Shown: positions 1 through 9,100, numbered from the stretch's first letter. The stretch is 21,298 nt of DNA from an uncultured Prevotella sp. (GCA_900548195.1 URJQ01000044.1:1-21298); one strand, 5' to 3'. A program made the numbers and translations. The notes: generated from the letters alone by a model not told the origin.

Positions 1-535
1 TGCTTACCAACTGATTAAATAAGCTATTTAATGACAACGTCCGTCCGACCTTTAGATCTATTACATTCTCATAAAAAGCAGCTGGATTACCCATACCATA
101 TATACACGAAACAGACGATACGACAACTACATCCTTTCTACCAGAAAGCAAAGCCGAAGTGGCCGCCAAACGAAGTTTGTCAATATCTTCATTTATTGCC
201 AAATCTTTTTCAATGTAAGTATCAGTTGACGCAATATAAGCCTCTGGCTGATAGTAATCATAATACGAAACGTAATATTCTACTGCATTATTGGGAAAGA
301 ATCCTTTAAATTCTGTATACAATTGTGCAGCTAACGTCTTATTGTGACTTAATATGAGCGTAGGCTTATTTACATTCTTTATAACATTAGCTATCGTGAA
401 CGTTTTGCCTGAACCCGTTACGCCCAAAAGCACTTGAGCAGGAGTGTTAGACAATACCCCTGCCGTCAATTCCTTTATGGCCTCAGGTTGGTCACCAGTA
501 GGCTGATATTTTGATTGTAAATCGAAGTGTTGCAT
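1..535 (-). CDS. uvrB: UvrABC excinuclease subunit B, N-terminal part (runs off window start)
   Basis: UvrB is the damage-verifying helicase-like subunit of nucleotide excision repair; it is loaded by UvrA and then recruits UvrC. I translated the minus strand from an ATG at 535 and the frame stays open to base 1, giving 178 residues of a protein that is normally about 670-680. The start MQHFDLQSKYQPTGDQPEAI is the classic UvrB opening. Walker A GVTGSGKT lies at about residues 38-45. The damage-probing beta-hairpin region with YYDYYQPEAY is at about 91-100, followed by the conserved SCIYGMGNP segment. The C-terminal helicase motifs lie outside the window. The gene is divergent from the truncated tamB-like gene, and a TATCTTTG promoter element sits only about 10 bases before the start codon. 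The reading frame is intact as far as visible. Confidence 0.97.
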   Translation of the reverse strand, partial: MQHFDLQSKYQPTGDQPEAIKELTAGVLSNTPAQVLLGVTGSGKTFTIANVIKNVNKPTLILSHNKTLAAQLYTEFKGFFPNNAVEYYVSYYDYYQPEAYIASTDTYIEKDLAINEDIDKLRLAATSALLSGRKDVVVVSSVSCIYGMGNPAAFYENVIDLKVGRTLSLNSLFNQLVS

Positions 536-545
536 AATCAAATTG

Positions 546-553
546 CAAAGATA
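546..553 (-). promoter_or_regulatory. -7 promoter element of uvrB
   Basis: The minus strand reads TATCTTTG, matching the Bacteroidetes -7 consensus TAnnTTTG. No good -33 TTG lies at the usual 19-21 base distance; the nearest is 14 bases away. The predicted transcript would begin about 5 bases before the uvrB ATG, so the mRNA would be almost leaderless. Confidence 0.5.
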
Positions 554-673
554 GTGCAAGACGAGCGCAATAAAAAGGGAAAAGTATTTTTTCTTCACAC
601 AGCCAACAATGTTTGCTTGACACAAAGAAGCGGCAACACAAGCACTGTCACATAGCAAAAAGTGCACTTTTGC

Positions 674-704
674 TTTGTACTGCCGAACCTTTTGTATAAT
701 TTTG
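674..704 (+). promoter_or_regulatory. Promoter of the tamB-like gene
   Basis: TTTG at 674-677 and TAATTTTG at 697-704 are separated by 19 bases, a textbook Bacteroidetes -33/-7 pair. Transcription would start at about 711-713, essentially on the TTG at 712 that is the only plausible start of the downstream frame. The message would therefore be leaderless or nearly so. Confidence 0.6.
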
Positions 705-711
705 CACAACA

Positions 712-1755
712 TTGAAAGCAAAAAGACTACATAATATTTTACGTTGTATAGTATGCACCATCATCGGGGCATACATATTATTGTTGGCAATACTCAACTT
801 TGGACCAACAGAACGCATACTTACTCAAATTGTTGCTACAGAACTGAGCCAAACACTACACACCAATGTTTCTATAGGTAAAATTGAAATAGGCTTATTT
901 AATCGAATAATAATCAACGACATCTGTATTAAAGACAAGCAAGGAAACAAACTTATCAAAGCACAAATTGCAACCGCTAAGATTGAACTACGTTCCTTGT
1001 TCAAAGAGCAACTTTCACTACGCACTGTTTCACTCATCGACACCGATATCAATCTATACAAACAACGTGCTGATAGTGCAGCCAACTATCAGTTCTTGCT
1101 TGATGCCTTTACTAGTAAAGACACTAAGAAAGAGTCCACACTTAATCTACGCATCAACTCAATCATCTTACGACGAGTAGCAATAAAATATAATGAATGG
1201 TATAAGCCCCATCACGCAAATCAGCTAGACCCTTCCCACCTATCTGTCAACCAGCTAAACGCTAATATTAGCCTAAAAAGCATTAAATCTGATAGTCTAA
1301 GTCTTCGCATTCGTTCTTTATCATTCAACGAGCAGTCCGGATTGTGCCTCAAAAAACTACGCTTCAAGCTAAATGCAAGTCGAACCACAGCACACATTGA
1401 AGACTTTCGCTTTGAAATGCCACACACACGCATATCTCAAAGTGACCTCATTGCGACATACGATATTCGAAAAGGCTTCGACCAATTACTCCCTACCCTA
1501 CGCATTGGAGCAACAATTGATAATCTACAGATAGGTACTTCCGACATACGTCCACTCTTAAAGTTACCACGCCAATTCGACCAAACACTTCAACTTTCAA
1601 CTACTCTTTTACTCACTCCCGATAAGTTCCAACTTAATCAACTAACACTTACCAATACGGAACATACCTTGTTGATTAAGGCCAATGCTACATTACAACC
1701 TAAAGTAAACATATTCGTAGAAATACGTGGGCTATATTGGTGTGAATTCTTATAA
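712..1755 (+). CDS. tamB: TamB/AsmA-like envelope protein, truncated N-terminal fragment
   Basis: Bacteroidetes TamB-like proteins are inner-membrane-anchored, beta-rich proteins of about 1400-1500 residues that span the periplasm and take part in outer-membrane assembly or lipid transport. This frame has 347 residues. It has one N-terminal membrane anchor (about residues 9-30), then the typical opening with TELSQTLHTNVSIGKIEIG, the GLFNRIIINDI stretch and NYQFLLDAFTSKDT, then repeating beta-rich sequence. Homology-like sequence seems to end near residue 332 (about base 1709). The last 14 or so residues are the antisense of the neighbouring outer-membrane gene, so about three quarters of the protein is missing. 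The only usable start is TTG at 712, because an in-frame stop lies at 697-699 and no ATG is nearby. It is probably non-functional as a TamB; an assembly artefact is an alternative explanation for the truncation. Confidence 0.8.
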   Translation: MKAKRLHNILRCIVCTIIGAYILLLAILNFGPTERILTQIVATELSQTLHTNVSIGKIEIGLFNRIIINDICIKDKQGNKLIKAQIATAKIELRSLFKEQLSLRTVSLIDTDINLYKQRADSAANYQFLLDAFTSKDTKKESTLNLRINSIILRRVAIKYNEWYKPHHANQLDPSHLSVNQLNANISLKSIKSDSLSLRIRSLSFNEQSGLCLKKLRFKLNASRTTAHIEDFRFEMPHTRISQSDLIATYDIRKGFDQLLPTLRIGATIDNLQIGTSDIRPLLKLPRQFDQTLQLSTTLLLTPDKFQLNQLTLTNTEHTLLIKANATLQPKVNIFVEIRGLYWCEFL

Positions 1756-3890
1756 TACCTGTCCCTATTGTACTCTATAGTTGCTTTATTATTCATAAAA
1801 GGATTCTTTGCATTTATCGTAAAGTGCCAATTCCTATAATTATATCCCAGTGCTATTTTTAATGACATCGGATTTTTAATTCTCGTTCCCATAGAAAGGA
1901 CAGAAGTCGGAGAATACAACTCAACTTTAGCATTTGCATTCTTACATATATACGTAAAAATAGTTCCAAACATCACTTGACTATTAGTAAGCGAAGGGAA
2001 TATTCTCTCAATACTATAAGTGTACTCAACTGTCCCTAACCAGCTCAATCTTTTTGGTATCAGATTATACTGAATGGCACCATTCATAAGAAGTCGCTCA
2101 TAAAGTCCCCCATTTTCATACCGATGGACAAACAAATCCCTTTTTTGATCATAATACACATTTTCAAACAAGAGTTTACTTGTATTTTCATATTGCACAA
2201 ACAGCTCTATCATACCCCATTTATGAAGACTATTGTATGTTATATTCGACCGGAAAGTACTACTCGTCTTAATATCTGTATTACCTTTCAAAACTTGGTA
2301 TTTATCCAAAGTCTGCTCCGAGTCATTATAATATTTTATCTGTGGGTCATACACACCGCCTCCTATGTTACCACTTAACGTCTTACGAGAAGCCAAATTC
2401 GCTTGCCAAAACATAGATGGCACCAAATAAAATTTAGTATAAGACGGATTTTTCCCATCATCTATCGTCATTATTCTTTCCGACAACTGGGGAGTTATCT
2501 TTAGTTTATGAGATACCAGTTGTATATTATCTCCAATGGTAATGATAGCTTGGTCATAATTCAATTTATTCGTAGACAGTTTGCCGTTTTCATTATAAAT
2601 ACTCTTCGTTTGATCGTAGGAGTAATTGACATCCACAAATGCTAATTGCTTACCTATAAGTAATCCATAAAGCACGCTTGGACTAACATGATAAAACTTT
2701 TCATTTGTAACCGCGTTTATATTAGTTAACGAGTTATACTTTCTTGTCAAATCCGTCTCACTATAACTACCGTTTAACTTAACCTTGAAAATTGACTGTT
2801 TTGTTTTTCGTTGATAATACAACTGCAACGCATAAGAAGAATAATCTTTATGCTTTACATCTGTTGAAGTTCTATCAACTCCTTCAAAAATTTCTTGAAT
2901 GTTTTTCTGATACCACTCATGATTCTTACTAAGATACCCAGCTATTTGAAACATATCTTTTTTCCATTGCTTCAAGTAAGAAAGCTTACTTGTCAAAGCA
3001 TTATTATGCTTAGGCAATGTTAGTATTTTATCTTCCTTCAATACTGTACGATCATTAAGTTGCATTCCCACCAAGGAGTTGTCGCCCTCCTTTGGCTTAA
3101 AATGGAAATAGTTATCGGAAAATTGCACATTAAATTCTTGTCCCTTTCGGTAGTGCTTCCAATCCAACAGATCATTACCTTTCAGTAGATTCAAGTTTTG
3201 ATTCCCGTTTAAATATAATTGTCCACCATGATTTCTATCTTTCATGATAAAATCTATTACAGAGTTAGCCGTTGGATGGGCTGACGAGAAATCTTTATAA
3301 TAATCAATTCGTTTAATGTCCTGAGGATTTAGAGTTGCGATTTCGTCTGATTTCACCTCACGACCATTAATGCATATCAAGGTTCCATTTCCTCTAGTTG
3401 ACACGGTCTTATCTACAACATCAACATATAATCCAGGAATGGACATTAGTGACAGCATACTATACCCATCATGGGCATTTCGTTTTTGCAATGAAGTAGG
3501 AAGAATCACCATCTTATCGTCTTTTAAGAAAACATTATCAGCATCTACAATAACCTCATTGAGCATGTTTTCCGATGGTCTTAGTTTGATTTGAACGCTT
3601 TTGCCATCTACATTTCTTATGATTAGGCTTTCCGTTTCATACCCCATGCAAGACACTCTTAGCCAAATTGGCACATCCATATCCAAATTAAATTTTCCTT
3701 GATTATCAGCAGACAAGATTTTATTAGGAATCGAATCTTTTAGACTTTTAAAAACCATCACATTAGCAAATGGTATTGGATTTCCTTGAGTATTCAATAC
3801 CACACAATGAATTCTATTTTCATTCATTGCATCAGCTTTTATCCACCCTATAGATAATAGTAATACTATTAGCAAAGCAGTTTGTTTCAT
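1638..3890 (-). CDS. Outer-membrane beta-barrel protein with CarboxypepD_reg domain, altered C-terminus
   Basis: This 750-residue protein has a signal peptide (about 1-22), a CarboxypepD_reg-like beta-sandwich (about 27-105, including NPIPFANVMVF and VSCMGYETES), a plug-like segment (about 110-215, with LSLMSIPGLYVD and ICINGREV) and then a long aromatic-rich beta-barrel of the OMP_b-brl_3 type. Such proteins resemble TonB-dependent receptors, but the substrate cannot be read from sequence. There is no SusD partner next to it. After STNMFTLGCN the reading frame passes into antisense tamB sequence and ends LVSVS. The final beta-strand, which normally ends in an aromatic residue and guides barrel assembly, is therefore probably replaced. 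The gene is AT-rich like its left neighbours. It overlaps the tamB-like frame tail to tail by 118 bases. A near-perfect inverted repeat lies 25 bases upstream of its start. Confidence 0.85.
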   Translation of the reverse strand: MKQTALLIVLLLSIGWIKADAMNENRIHCVVLNTQGNPIPFANVMVFKSLKDSIPNKILSADNQGKFNLDMDVPIWLRVSCMGYETESLIIRNVDGKSVQIKLRPSENMLNEVIVDADNVFLKDDKMVILPTSLQKRNAHDGYSMLSLMSIPGLYVDVVDKTVSTRGNGTLICINGREVKSDEIATLNPQDIKRIDYYKDFSSAHPTANSVIDFIMKDRNHGGQLYLNGNQNLNLLKGNDLLDWKHYRKGQEFNVQFSDNYFHFKPKEGDNSLVGMQLNDRTVLKEDKILTLPKHNNALTSKLSYLKQWKKDMFQIAGYLSKNHEWYQKNIQEIFEGVDRTSTDVKHKDYSSYALQLYYQRKTKQSIFKVKLNGSYSETDLTRKYNSLTNINAVTNEKFYHVSPSVLYGLLIGKQLAFVDVNYSYDQTKSIYNENGKLSTNKLNYDQAIITIGDNIQLVSHKLKITPQLSERIMTIDDGKNPSYTKFYLVPSMFWQANLASRKTLSGNIGGGVYDPQIKYYNDSEQTLDKYQVLKGNTDIKTSSTFRSNITYNSLHKWGMIELFVQYENTSKLLFENVYYDQKRDLFVHRYENGGLYERLLMNGAIQYNLIPKRLSWLGTVEYTYSIERIFPSLTNSQVMFGTIFTYICKNANAKVELYSPTSVLSMGTRIKNPMSLKIALGYNYRNWHFTINAKNPFMNNKATIEYNRDRYYKNSHQYSPRISTNMFTLGCNVALALINKVCSVLVSVS

Positions 3891-3915
3891 CTTAAATTTT
3901 GATCATTAATTGAGT

Positions 3916-3973
3916 CCCACTTTAAAAAGTTACAAAGACAAAATAAATGTGATATGTAACTTTGTAAAGTGGG
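3916..3973. repeat. 19-bp inverted repeat, one mismatch
   Basis: The left arm CCCACTTTAAAAAGTTACA (3916-3934) and the reverse complement of the right arm (3955-3973) agree at 18 of 19 positions, around a 20-base spacer. The repeat lies between the start of the outer-membrane gene and the end of the pectinase gene. No T-tract follows it on either strand, so it does not look like an ordinary terminator. The arms contain TAACTTTT (minus) and TAACTTTG (plus), which resemble the Bacteroidetes -7 element. It could be a regulator binding site or promoter palindrome for the outer-membrane gene, or the scar of a mobile or recombination element. Confidence 0.7.
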
Positions 3974-4046
3974 CTCGGTTCTTTTATGATTCAAATGAAG
4001 TTTTGTTTTTCTTCTTCAATATGGTTTTGTCGAAAAAACAAAAATA

Positions 4047-5420
4047 TTACTTAATAGGCGTGAGATTGATGCTGGAATGCTTGAAATTCTCCACTATTTC
4101 CGGCTTGAAATTGATATCTTTTGCCTTGATGTTAAGGTTATGGAAAGTAAAGTTGGAGAGATGATAAACGTCCTCTTGTGCCTTGACATTAAAGAAAACA
4201 TTGCATTCACAGTCACAGTTGCGCATCACGATATGGTCAGAGTAGGAGAGTGGTGAGTCTTTTCTGCCTTTAAGGTCATAGAACTGTGTCCAAGGAGCCA
4301 CAAGAATAAAATTCTTGACAGGTCCTTTTATATCCTCTACAGTTATGTATTCATAACGCTGTGGAGTATCAGGACGCATCTTGAGCCAGAGGAGATTATT
4401 GGCTTGTGATGTGATATTGATGCGACGGAGAATGATATTATGATTATAGACAGACTCAGAACCAAGAGTAAGACAGCCGTGACAGAATCCGTATTCACAA
4501 TCTTCAATTATGATATTACGATTCTCTCCATTTCCTTTGCTTTCAGAAGGAATCTCTACTCCTGGGTATTCTTTCATGAAAGCATCGGCATAAGGACCCT
4601 TTCCGCCTTTTATTGCCACGGCATCGTCATTTACAGACATGTAGCAGTTTTTGATAAGTACATTCTTTACTACGTCGAGGTCGATTGCATCGGTGGAAGG
4701 TCCTTTGGAATCATTGGGCTTTCCGAGGCTGTAAATATGGCAACCAATGAATTTTACATTCTCTGAATTATAGACATGATTGGTCCAAAATGCAGAATTC
4801 TGAAGATTAACGCCCTCTATCTGTACGTTCTTACAGTTGGAAATGTAAAGGAGGCGCGGACGTTGCTCGTCCTTATTAGTACATTTTTTGTTCCATTTGC
4901 GGCGAAGCCAAAACTGCTGATGATAGCGAAGGCCGTTGCCATCAATGGTTCCTTCTCCAGATATTGTGAATCCATCGAGATTATCAGCATTGATAAGAGC
5001 ACCGAAGTAAGTGCATGTTTCACCCTCGATACGAGTTTTTCCAAGAGGATAATCGCCTATAAAGTCAGATCCAAGAAGGGTTGCTCCCTTAGCAAGATAG
5101 AGGTGTGTGCCCTGCTTGAAGTGAAGACCTCCAGTCATATAAGTTCCCTCAGGCACAACGATAACGCCACCTCCATTCTTTGCAGCTTCATCTATAAGTG
5201 CCTGTATCTCCTTCGTATGGATTCTTCCATCAGCGAAAATACGATGGTCAGTCAGTTTGTACTGCTTTCCAAGGGAAGATAAATCCACAGGTTTTGTAAT
5301 CTTGAACCATTCGGAAATTTGCGTTCCATCTGGCCAAAGGTCTGGCTTTTGCGTATTTTTCTTTGCCTGAATTGACAGGAAAGAGAGTGAGATGAGCAGG
5401 GTAGTCAGTAATTTTCTCAT
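4047..5420 (-). CDS. Secreted glycoside hydrolase family 28 protein (polygalacturonase-like)
   Basis: GH28 enzymes are right-handed beta-helix, inverting hydrolases that cut polygalacturonan or rhamnogalacturonan. The 457-residue product has a signal peptide (about 1-19). A phosphate-loop-like start of the helix (DEAAKNGGGVIVVPEGTY) follows, then LLYISNCKNVQIEGVNLQNS at about 190-209. The four GH28 motifs are present in divergent form: STDAID (about 242-247, for NTDGID), NDDAVAIKGG (about 264-273, with the catalytic Asp pair), CHG (about 313-315, for GHG) and WLKMRP (about 345-350, for the RxK region). The Asp residues, the His and the Lys are kept, so activity is plausible; substrate is not predictable. 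It is a single gene, with no SusC/D pair or regulator beside it. No canonical TAnnTTTG promoter was found in the 5421-5560 leader. Confidence 0.9.
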   Translation of the reverse strand: MRKLLTTLLISLSFLSIQAKKNTQKPDLWPDGTQISEWFKITKPVDLSSLGKQYKLTDHRIFADGRIHTKEIQALIDEAAKNGGGVIVVPEGTYMTGGLHFKQGTHLYLAKGATLLGSDFIGDYPLGKTRIEGETCTYFGALINADNLDGFTISGEGTIDGNGLRYHQQFWLRRKWNKKCTNKDEQRPRLLYISNCKNVQIEGVNLQNSAFWTNHVYNSENVKFIGCHIYSLGKPNDSKGPSTDAIDLDVVKNVLIKNCYMSVNDDAVAIKGGKGPYADAFMKEYPGVEIPSESKGNGENRNIIIEDCEYGFCHGCLTLGSESVYNHNIILRRINITSQANNLLWLKMRPDTPQRYEYITVEDIKGPVKNFILVAPWTQFYDLKGRKDSPLSYSDHIVMRNCDCECNVFFNVKAQEDVYHLSNFTFHNLNIKAKDINFKPEIVENFKHSSINLTPIK

Positions 5421-5554
5421 TAGTAGTTGAATTAAAATTTGTGTAGTTAATGATTTGTCATTTTTATTAAAACGCTCAGTTGTTATTGATTATTGTGTTC
5501 GTTCAAAAGAGAAAAGCACTTATATTATGACTTTAAGCGTTGGATAGTACGAAA

Positions 5555-5612
5555 GGACAAGAAAAAGCAACGGTATCTCTATTCTCCTGTATAATACGAA
5601 GAATAAAGATAC
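5555..5612 (-). terminator. Terminator of the efflux operon
   Basis: Arms at 5599-5612 and 5573-5586 form a 14-bp stem on the minus strand, with two positions pairing only as U-G in that direction, around a 12-base loop. CTTTTTC follows on the minus strand at 5567-5561. It lies just after the stop of the PII-like gene and before the pectinase promoter region. Confidence 0.6.
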
Positions 5613-5630
5613 CACAGCAGTAATTGTTAT

Positions 5631-5933
5631 TTATAAAGTCTGTTCCACATTCCAGACAAAAGCCCTTAGACCGAGAAGAGGATTGTCAATGTCGAGCTTC
5701 TTCAGTCGGTCGAGCAGAGGTTGGACCTTATGGTCGTCGCAAATTGTCAGAATGGCTTCATTCATTGCAGGCCATGCGTGAGTGCCGAGGTGCGGTTCGC
5801 CTGTATGAGAACCCTTACCTCCTGCTTCTGGCAGGATGGTGTAGCCACGACACATAGATGAAGATAGGGCTTCAATCACTCCGTCATGGTGGGCTTGATC
5901 GTAAGATATGAATACAGTTTTCATTGTCATCAT
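5631..5933 (-). CDS. PG0541-type PII-like protein associated with RND transporter
   Basis: This small cytoplasmic protein resembles the family named after Porphyromonas PG0541, which is found next to RND efflux genes in Bacteroidetes and is distantly related to nitrogen-regulatory PII proteins. The sequence shows a first beta-strand KTVFISYDQAHHDGV, a glycine-rich loop EAGGKGSHTGEPHLGTHAWP, then NEAILTICDDHKVQPLLDRLKKLD, and ends FVWNVEQTL. The fold order beta-alpha-beta is consistent with PII. I chose the ATG at 5933 (100 residues). ATGs at 5930 and 5924 are also possible, and 5924 best matches the family start. The frame is open up to an ATG at 6014, but the extra 27 residues look like leader sequence. 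It is the last gene of the efflux operon, 105 bases after the pump, behind an intercistronic hairpin. A role in sensing or gating the pump is inference. Confidence 0.8.
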   Translation of the reverse strand: MMTMKTVFISYDQAHHDGVIEALSSSMCRGYTILPEAGGKGSHTGEPHLGTHAWPAMNEAILTICDDHKVQPLLDRLKKLDIDNPLLGLRAFVWNVEQTL

Positions 5934-6026
5934 TTGTTTAATTGCAATGGAAATGGCAGTTTCCTTTGCAGTCGTTTGTTGTATCTCAGAAGAGTAATAT
6001 GCCTTAGGAGGCATGATTCTTTTCTA

Positions 6027-6112
6027 AGTAGGTAATCAAAATTATCTTTATTAAGAACCAATATTCATAAGTGGTTTTCCTTATTTATAAATAATAGTTC
6101 TGATTACCTACT
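6027..6112 (-). repeat. Intercistronic inverted repeat/hairpin between pump and PII-like gene
   Basis: AGTAGGTAATCA at 6027-6038 is the exact reverse complement of 6101-6112. The pairing extends to about 20 bp (6027-6046 with 6093-6112); on the minus-strand RNA the extra positions include two G-U wobbles and one mismatch, fewer defects than on the plus strand. The loop is AT-rich, with no T-tract directly after the stem. It begins 7 bases after the pump stop codon and probably acts as an RNA stabiliser, processing site or partial terminator that sets the level of the PII-like protein. Confidence 0.6.
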
Positions 6113-6119
6113 CAAGATT

Positions 6120-9100
6120 TTATTTAGTTCGTGCAGTGGCATTACGCTCTGCCTTTGTCTCTTTCCAGTATTTATCGAGCTCACGATCTTCTCTGAGAGC
6201 CTTGCGTTGGCGCAATATGCCGATGCTTCCGAAGATACAGAACATGGAAGGCACGTAGATAAGCGTAAGAATAGTACTAACCAGGAGACCGCCAATCACG
6301 CTAATGCCAAGAGGACGCCACGTTTCGGCTCCTACGCCTTGGCTCACCGCCATTGGTACCATGCCGAGAATCGTCGTCAACGTCGTCATAAGGATAGGGC
6401 GGAGACGCGAACGTGCGGCGATAGTGGCAGAACGGAGGAGACCATTACCACGTTCTCGCATAAGGTTGGTGTAGTCGATAAGCACGATACCATTCTTTAC
6501 TACGATACCAATCAGCATGATAGCACCAAGCATAGACATAATGTTGAGGTTGGTTCCTGTAACGATAAGTGCGAGGAGCACACCCGAAATAGCAAACGGC
6601 ACAGAAATCATGATGATGAATGGGTAGGTCAAAGACTCAAACTGAGCAGCCATTACGATGAACACCAGAATGATAATCAGAATACCGAGCATGCCGAGGT
6701 CGCGGTTAGAATCCTGCTGATCTTCGTATGAACCAGCCACCTGGATTACTATACCTGTAGGCAAATCCATCTTACTATAGATAGACTTACCAAGTTCAAC
6801 GCCCTGTGACAAAGCATATCCATTAGCGAGAACTGCGCTGACAGTGACATATCTCTGACGGTCCTTGCGCTCAATAGTAGGCGGAATAGAGCTTTCTTCC
6901 ACAGTACCGATGTCGCTAATGCGGATATTTTGTCCTTTTCCGTTAGGAATCATCATATTCTTTACATCCTCAATAGACCTACGTGCATCAGGCTCATAAC
7001 GCACCTTAATATCATATTCATTACCATCTTCGCGGAAGTATGACATCTGTGAACCATTGATGTTATTGCGGACATAGGAAGCTGCCGTGGAAAGTCCAAG
7101 TCCCTGCTGGGCAAGTTTCTCTCTATCGAAGTTGACTACGATTTCTGGTTGGTAGTCACTACGTGAAATGAAAGTTTGGGTTACCATCTTGTTATCGCGC
7201 AGTTTAGCAGACAAAGTCTCCGCAATGTCGCGAGTAGCGTCCATGTCGTAACCGTATATTTCAAATGTAGCTGTAGCCTGTCCTCCCATAGAAGAGCCAT
7301 GTGAGCCTCCGAGCATTACCTGATACTTGGCAATTTCCGGTATAGCCTTCAGGTCTGCACGCATCTCATCACAGATAGCAGCAAGGCTTTTATCACGCTC
7401 ATTGGAAGGAACCATCATGATATTGAAAGAAATGATGTGCGAACCATTGTCAGAAAGCGATGCGAAAGTGTTGTTGTCGCCAGCCTGTCCTACAGTAAAG
7501 TTGCATGATTCCATATTGTCACCGTAACGTTCCTGCCATTTGTGTACAAGGCTCTTAGCCATATCCTCAGAGATTTCGACACGTGTACCTACAGGCATCT
7601 GAATAGAAACTCCGACACGTCCATTGTCATTACTTGGGAAGAACTCCGACTTTAAGCCGACAACAGCAGTCAACACGATGGTAAAAGCAAAGAATGCGAG
7701 ACATCCGAAGATGATGGTCTTACGATGACGTACAGACCAATTGATGCGTCGTTCGTACCAATCATCGAGTTTATTGAGTCCATTGCTTACAGGTGAGTAC
7801 AGTTTTACGAAAAAACCACTCTGACGCTTCTTGAGTCTTAGCATCAAAGAGCAAAGCATTGGCGTGAAAGAAAGAGCGGAAAGGGTAGAGATAGTCATGA
7901 TGATACACATCATCCAACCCAACTGCTTGAACAAAACGCCAGCCATACCAGTCACCATAGTGAGAGGGAAGAACACGGCAATCATGGTCAATGTAGAAGC
8001 CACAACGGAAATTGCTACTTCCTGAGTGGCATGGACAGCCGCCTGTTTCGGTGAGGAGCCACGCTCAATATGCGTCGTTACATTCTCGAGTACCACAATT
8101 GCGTCGTCCACCACGTTACCGATAGCGATGGAAAGACACGATAGTGAAATCATGTTGAGCGAGCCTCCTGTAGCATACAGATAAATAAAAGATGCTATAA
8201 GAGACATAGGAATGGTGATAACGATAATCATCGTGGCTCGCCAACGTCCGAGGAAGATAAATACTACAAGCGCAACGAAGAGCATAGCATAGGCGATAGT
8301 CTCTTCGAGAGAACCGATAGTATTGAGAATGTTTTCGGAAGTATTGACGATAATTCCGAGCTTGACATCTGAAGGAAGATTCTTCTGAAGTTCAGGAAGT
8401 TTCTTCGTCACAGCGTCAGAGATAGCCACAGAGTTGGCTCCCGACTGCTTCTGCACCACAATCATAGCGCCTTGAGTGCCATTGGTGTATGTGCGCTGAG
8501 CTCTTTCCTGCACATCATCCACTATTCTGGCAACATCCTTGAGCTTGACATTTACGCCATTATGAGACCCTACGATGACATTTTCCATCTCAGAAGGGTC
8601 TTTGAATTCACCTTCCACGCGGACAGTATAAGTCTGTGTGCCGACGTCCATCGTACCATTAGTGATATTCTTGTTCTCGGCACTTATGGCAGAGCTGACC
8701 TGTTGTGGTGACAGTCCGTATGCTTCCATTTTCTGTGGATTCATATAGACATTGATTTCACGCTCAGGAGCACCGGATATACTTACAGTTCCGACACCGT
8801 CGATACGGGCAAGAGGGTTTGCCACCACCTCATCCAGTATCTTGTAGAGTGCTTTCTGCGATTCGTTTGCTTCCACGGAGAGAAGCATGATAGGAATCAT
8901 GTCCGTAGAAAATTTGAACAAGATAGGCGTTTGAGCTTCATCAGGCAAAGAGCTCGACACCATGTCCAATTTGTCTCGGACGTTATTTGTGAGCACATCG
9001 ATATCGTAACCATACTCGAACTGAAGTGTGATAACTGACACATTCTCACGTGAGTTACTCGTGATATGCTTCAGATGCTCCACAGAGTTGAGCGTGTTTT

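Noticed and set aside
3910..4164. 84-codon plus-strand frame between the barrel and pectinase genes
   Set aside because: Starts in the inverted repeat and runs into the pectinase 3' end in antisense; hydrophobic low-complexity translation only.
4776..5282. 168-codon plus-strand frame
   Set aside because: Lies wholly antisense to the GH28 gene, whose frame shows clear motifs; no recognisable domain.
6207..6731. 174-codon open frame on the plus strand
   Set aside because: Antisense to the conserved C-terminal part of the RND pump. Its composition is dominated by His, Arg, Thr and Asp with no family signature.
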